From DASZXJ01 sp035545895 (GTDB taxonomy: Bacteria > Planctomycetota > Phycisphaerae > Tepidisphaerales > Tepidisphaeraceae), in NCBI GenBank assembly GCA_035545895.1, contig DASZXJ010000180.1, positions 1-16,222 of the forward strand: DNA of 16,222 bases. The letters run 5' to 3'. Within the stretch, counting starts at the first letter, position 1. Each line of letters begins with the position of its first letter. The notes under the pieces are model-generated. The model saw only the letters and a program-made list of their open reading frames with translations, made no database searches and was not told the DNA's origin. This document shows, piece by piece, positions 14,625 through 16,222 of this stretch. A program made the translations under genes and the position numbers.

Positions 14625-14990
14625 TCATTGAAGTGAAGGCCCGTGCAGATGAACCAGCGTGACCGACCCGCGCGCCGGTTCAATCTGCAAATCGACCTGC
14701 CCATCCGGGCGATCGGCTTCGCGAATGTAAAGCGGCAAATCCACCGTATGAGTCACATGGTTGCTGCCCGGCTGGCCCGCGCTGATGGATAGCGCATTGG
14801 GCCGACTGCCCTTCGTATCAAAACTGATGCCTTGAAACGGCAGTTCATTGGCGACGATTTGCGGCCCGTTCTCGCCGGCGAGCACCTCGATGGTCGCAGG
14901 CCAATCCAAATGATCCTGCGTGAACTGCTGCGAAAAATCGACCCATTCCTGCTCGGGAATTGTGCGTGTTTTTAAGACATCATTGTTCAT
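14625..14990 (-). CDS. DUF5335-like protein
   Basis: The ATG at 14990 gives 121 residues and has GAGG 8 nt upstream; an in-frame upstream start at 15026 would add 12 residues but would run through the palindrome at 15002-15013. The protein is small, soluble and beta-rich. It carries IPEQEWVDFSQQF near the N-terminus, WPATIEVLAGENG at about 30-42, PFQGISFDTKGS at about 51-62 and a HTVDLP stretch at about 81-86. This pattern is familiar from DUF5335-type proteins, small bacterial proteins of unknown role; the family name is from memory and uncertain. No catalytic motif is obvious. The gene leads the minus-strand cluster with the small membrane protein and the TonB-type protein. Confidence 0.75.
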   Translation of the reverse strand: MNNDVLKTRTIPEQEWVDFSQQFTQDHLDWPATIEVLAGENGPQIVANELPFQGISFDTKGSRPNALSISAGQPGSNHVTHTVDLPLYIREADRPDGQVDLQIEPARGSVTLVHLHGPSLQ

Positions 14991-15001
14991 GATTGAAACC
15001 T

Positions 15002-15013
15002 CGTACATGTACG
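15002..15013. promoter_or_regulatory. 12-bp perfect palindrome upstream of the DUF5335-like gene
   Basis: CGTACATGTACG is self-complementary over all 12 bp and lies just upstream of the ribosome-binding site of the gene starting at 14990. It could be an operator for a dimeric regulator. No regulator gene is nearby. Confidence 0.3.
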
Positions 15014-15105
15014 CCCCCACTGACAATTAATTTTAGCCGTCACGATCTTGTGGTCTGCCATTTAACGGCATTTTCAGCACTTTTCGGGTAATATTCGTAG
15101 TAGAT

Positions 15106-15117
15106 TCACTTAAGTGA
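15106..15117. promoter_or_regulatory. 12-bp perfect palindrome, TCACTTAAGTGA
   Basis: The palindrome lies about 116 bp upstream of the DUF5335-like start, in the likely promoter zone of the minus-strand cluster. NKX-like TAAGTG half-sites are not meaningful in bacteria, so only a generic dimeric operator role is suggested. Confidence 0.3.
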
Positions 15118-15134
15118 TTTGCGCGGGCACGCCA

Positions 15135-15202
15135 TTTTTTAGCCCGGCCGCTCGCGGCCGGAGGTGAAATTCCATCCGGCCGCAAGCGGCCGGGCTAAAA
15201 AA
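15135..15202. repeat. REPIN-like double palindrome between the PilZ and DUF5335-like genes
   Basis: Two 27-bp arms (15135-15161 and 15176-15202) are inverted copies with a single difference, around a 14-nt loop. Each arm also contains its own palindrome: CCGGCCGC-TC-GCGGCCGG on the left and CCGGCCGC-AA-GCGGCCGG on the right. The DNA or RNA can therefore fold as one 27-bp stem or as two small hairpins. On both strands the run of six T lies on the 5' side and six A on the 3' side, the reverse of an intrinsic terminator. This is the layout of REP doublets (REPINs), which are moved by RAYT transposases. No RAYT gene is in view. Confidence 0.75.
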
Positions 15203-15242
15203 TAATCAGACCTTCTACCCCATGAAGGCTTCGACCATTCCC

Positions 15243-15605
15243 TCAGGTCTTCGCGGCCGTGAAAGCCGCCACCAATATCTCGGATGTGAGTTTCATCGGG
15301 GCAGCAACCACGCCGGTGTATTCGCCGCCGACGCGCATTGATTTACCTTGGGAACTGGCGAACTGCGTTGTGTACAGGAGATAGCGTGTCTTATCGATTT
15401 GAATTTTCACGAGGAACTGTTCGCCTCGCGACAGCGTGGCCCCGGTTTGAAAACCAATGCCTTCACCCGAGCAGTCGATCATCTGCCCTTCGGTGAATTT
15501 CCATTCCTTGGCCAGCCTGCAGGGAAGAACCTCTATTTTTGCGGTACAAGGTACTCTTTCCTCACGGCGCCGCTGAGGCGTTGTTGTTTCAGTTGGTTCT
15601 GCCAT
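15243..15605 (-). CDS. PilZ domain protein
   Basis: The ATG at 15605 gives 120 residues; an in-frame TTG at 15665 would add 20. The protein is a single PilZ domain. It has an RxxxR motif at R13-R17 (QRRREERVPC) and DxSxxG at D44-G49 (IDCSGEGIGF), the two parts that clamp c-di-GMP. Beta strands KIEVLPCR, EQFLVKIQI and VGGEYTGVV follow. Stand-alone PilZ proteins are c-di-GMP receptors that act on motility, exopolysaccharide or other outputs through protein partners; the partner is unknown. Both binding motifs are intact. No good Shine-Dalgarno is seen. The gene is followed 41 bp downstream by the REPIN-like element, and it is probably monocistronic. Confidence 0.88.
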   Translation of the reverse strand: MAEPTETTTPQRRREERVPCTAKIEVLPCRLAKEWKFTEGQMIDCSGEGIGFQTGATLSRGEQFLVKIQIDKTRYLLYTTQFASSQGKSMRVGGEYTGVVAAPMKLTSEILVAAFTAAKT

Positions 15606-15665
15606 AATTACATGACTGTACAATAATTCATGTCCCGTGTCGTTGCCGGATCGGTGAAATTTCAA

Positions 15666-16031
15666 CGTTTATCGAACAGCCCGATCGGGCAACCGCACGG
15701 AGGTGCAACTGGCCATTCATCCCAGAGCCGCTCAAAACACGCTCGTAGCATCGTAATGAAAGTCTTCGCCAGTGCAACTATTACACAATGACCTGCCATA
15801 GGGGAATGCCCGCCCAACCATGGACGGCAGTCGATATGAAGTTCGGGGGAGGGGGTACTGGGTCAGTTTGAGATGGGCTCATTACCGAAGTTCGATTCAA
15901 ACAAATACGGATGCGATGCCGTTCACTTTAGCGAACATTTGACGCTATCTGTCGACAAATCCGCTTGTCCAACTCGTCACATGGCGCGCACTTTTGTGCA
16001 GTTTCTGAGAGCCTTGAGAAACGGATGGAAT
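15666..16031. other. No gene seen; upstream region of the PilZ gene and anonymous sequence
   Basis: I see no credible coding region here. The frames that stay open are short, lack ribosome-binding sites, and one (15873-16085) runs into the heptamer repeats. A perfect 12-bp palindrome is at 15679-15690. A stretch near 15845-15873 (GGGGGAGGGGG, then ACTGGGTCAGTTTGAGA) is compositionally odd and could be a decayed element end, but there is nothing firm to support that. Confidence 0.45.
15679..15690. promoter_or_regulatory. 12-bp perfect palindrome GCCCGATCGGGC upstream of the PilZ gene
   Basis: The sequence is fully self-complementary and lies 74 bp upstream of the chosen PilZ start (14 bp upstream of the alternative TTG at 15665). 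A regulator site is possible; a chance GC-rich palindrome is not excluded. Confidence 0.3.
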
Positions 16032-16066
16032 TTTGGATTTGGGATTTCGGATTGCGGATTTGCGAA
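16032..16066. repeat. Heptamer-period repeat, TTNGGAT units
   Basis: Five consecutive 7-bp units: TTTGGAT, TTGGGAT, TTCGGAT, TGCGGAT, TTGCGAA. The period is exactly 7 and the units are variants of one another, so this is a degenerate microsatellite-like array and not coding sequence. Confidence 0.75.
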
Positions 16067-16071
16067 TTGGA

Positions 16072-16101
16072 GTTGCGCGAAATGAGTCGGCATGGCGCAA
16101 C
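16072..16101. repeat. 7-bp inverted repeat between the two heptamer arrays
   Basis: GTTGCGC (16072-16078) and GCGCAAC (16095-16101) are perfect reverse complements with a 16-nt loop. The pair sits exactly between the two heptamer arrays. Confidence 0.4.
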
Positions 16102-16125
16102 AAAGGAGCCGCGGGTCACTGGATC

Positions 16126-16222
16126 TTCGTCATTCGGATTTCGTCATTGATTCGTCATTCAGATTATAGTCATTCGTCATTGGGATTTTGTTGGTCATTG
16201 GGACTTGGCCATTGGTCATTAG
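16126..16222. repeat. Second heptamer-period array (TTCGTCA / TTGGGAT family), runs to the window end
   Basis: Units of the form TTCGTCA, TTCGGAT, TTCGTCA, TTCAGAT, TTCGTCA, TTGGGAT, TTGGTCA, TTGGGAC, TTGGCCA, TTGGTCA follow one another, with occasional 3-4 nt insertions. They are related to the array at 16032-16066. The array is cut by the window edge. No spacers of constant length occur, so it is not a CRISPR. Confidence 0.7.

Noticed and set aside
15845..15873. G-rich stretch followed by ACTGGGTCAGTTTGAGA, considered as an insertion-sequence end
   Set aside because: No matching inverted end, transposase fragment or target duplication could be found in the window.
15873..16085. Open frame of 70 codons in the right-end non-coding region
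   Set aside because: No ribosome-binding site, no family resemblance, and its end is translated heptamer repeat.
16126..16222. Right-end repeats considered as a CRISPR array
   Set aside because: The units are 7 bp, variable, and have no spacers of regular length. No cas gene is nearby.

Overview
The window is most likely a chromosomal piece from a moderately GC-rich Gram-negative-type bacterium, probably a planctomycete (Phycisphaerae-like). This is an inference. It rests on a MurA with a catalytic Cys, a TonB-type protein, PilZ, a GH51 arabinosidase with a signal peptide, TPR/glycosyltransferase fusions, low operon density and short dispersed repeats. No rRNA, tRNA, phage, transposase or CRISPR locus is visible.

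Layout from left to right. A GT-C (GT39-like) membrane glycosyltransferase runs off the left edge (1-880, minus). Next is a RelE-type toxin and a Phd-XRE composite antitoxin (992-1599, plus), with an 11-bp inverted repeat lying inside a good promoter that would give an almost leaderless toxin mRNA. A four-pass membrane protein of unknown function follows (ATG at 1734, probable true start at a CTG at 1659). Then come rpmE (bL31) with its own promoter and a hairpin terminator, and a convergent secreted GH51 alpha-L-arabinofuranosidase (2765-4741, minus). A 417-bp divergent intergenic region leads to murA (5159-6502, plus), followed by a type VII mntA/hepT toxin-antitoxin pair (6582-7242, plus). 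A CNNM/CorC-like transporter (7243-8670, minus) abuts hepT tail to tail.

Two tandem paralogues, each with eight to nine TPRs plus a GT9-like glycosyltransferase domain, occupy 8753-12377 (plus). A zinc alcohol dehydrogenase follows (12460-13461, plus). On the minus strand are a TonB-type protein (13473-14252), a small two-TM protein (14338-14601), a DUF5335-like protein (14625-14990) and a PilZ protein (15243-15605). A large REPIN-like double palindrome (15135-15202) lies between the last two. The final ~550 bp carry no credible gene and end in heptamer-period repeats.

The genes do not form one pathway. They are housekeeping and envelope functions (murA, rpmE, transporter, TonB, glycosyltransferases) with two compact toxin-antitoxin modules in the gaps between them. 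I did not find a clearly new multi-gene system. The most distinctive items are the tandem TPR-GT9 pair, the REPIN-like element with reversed T/A flanks, the operator-in-promoter arrangement of the first toxin-antitoxin module, and the heptamer repeats at the right end.
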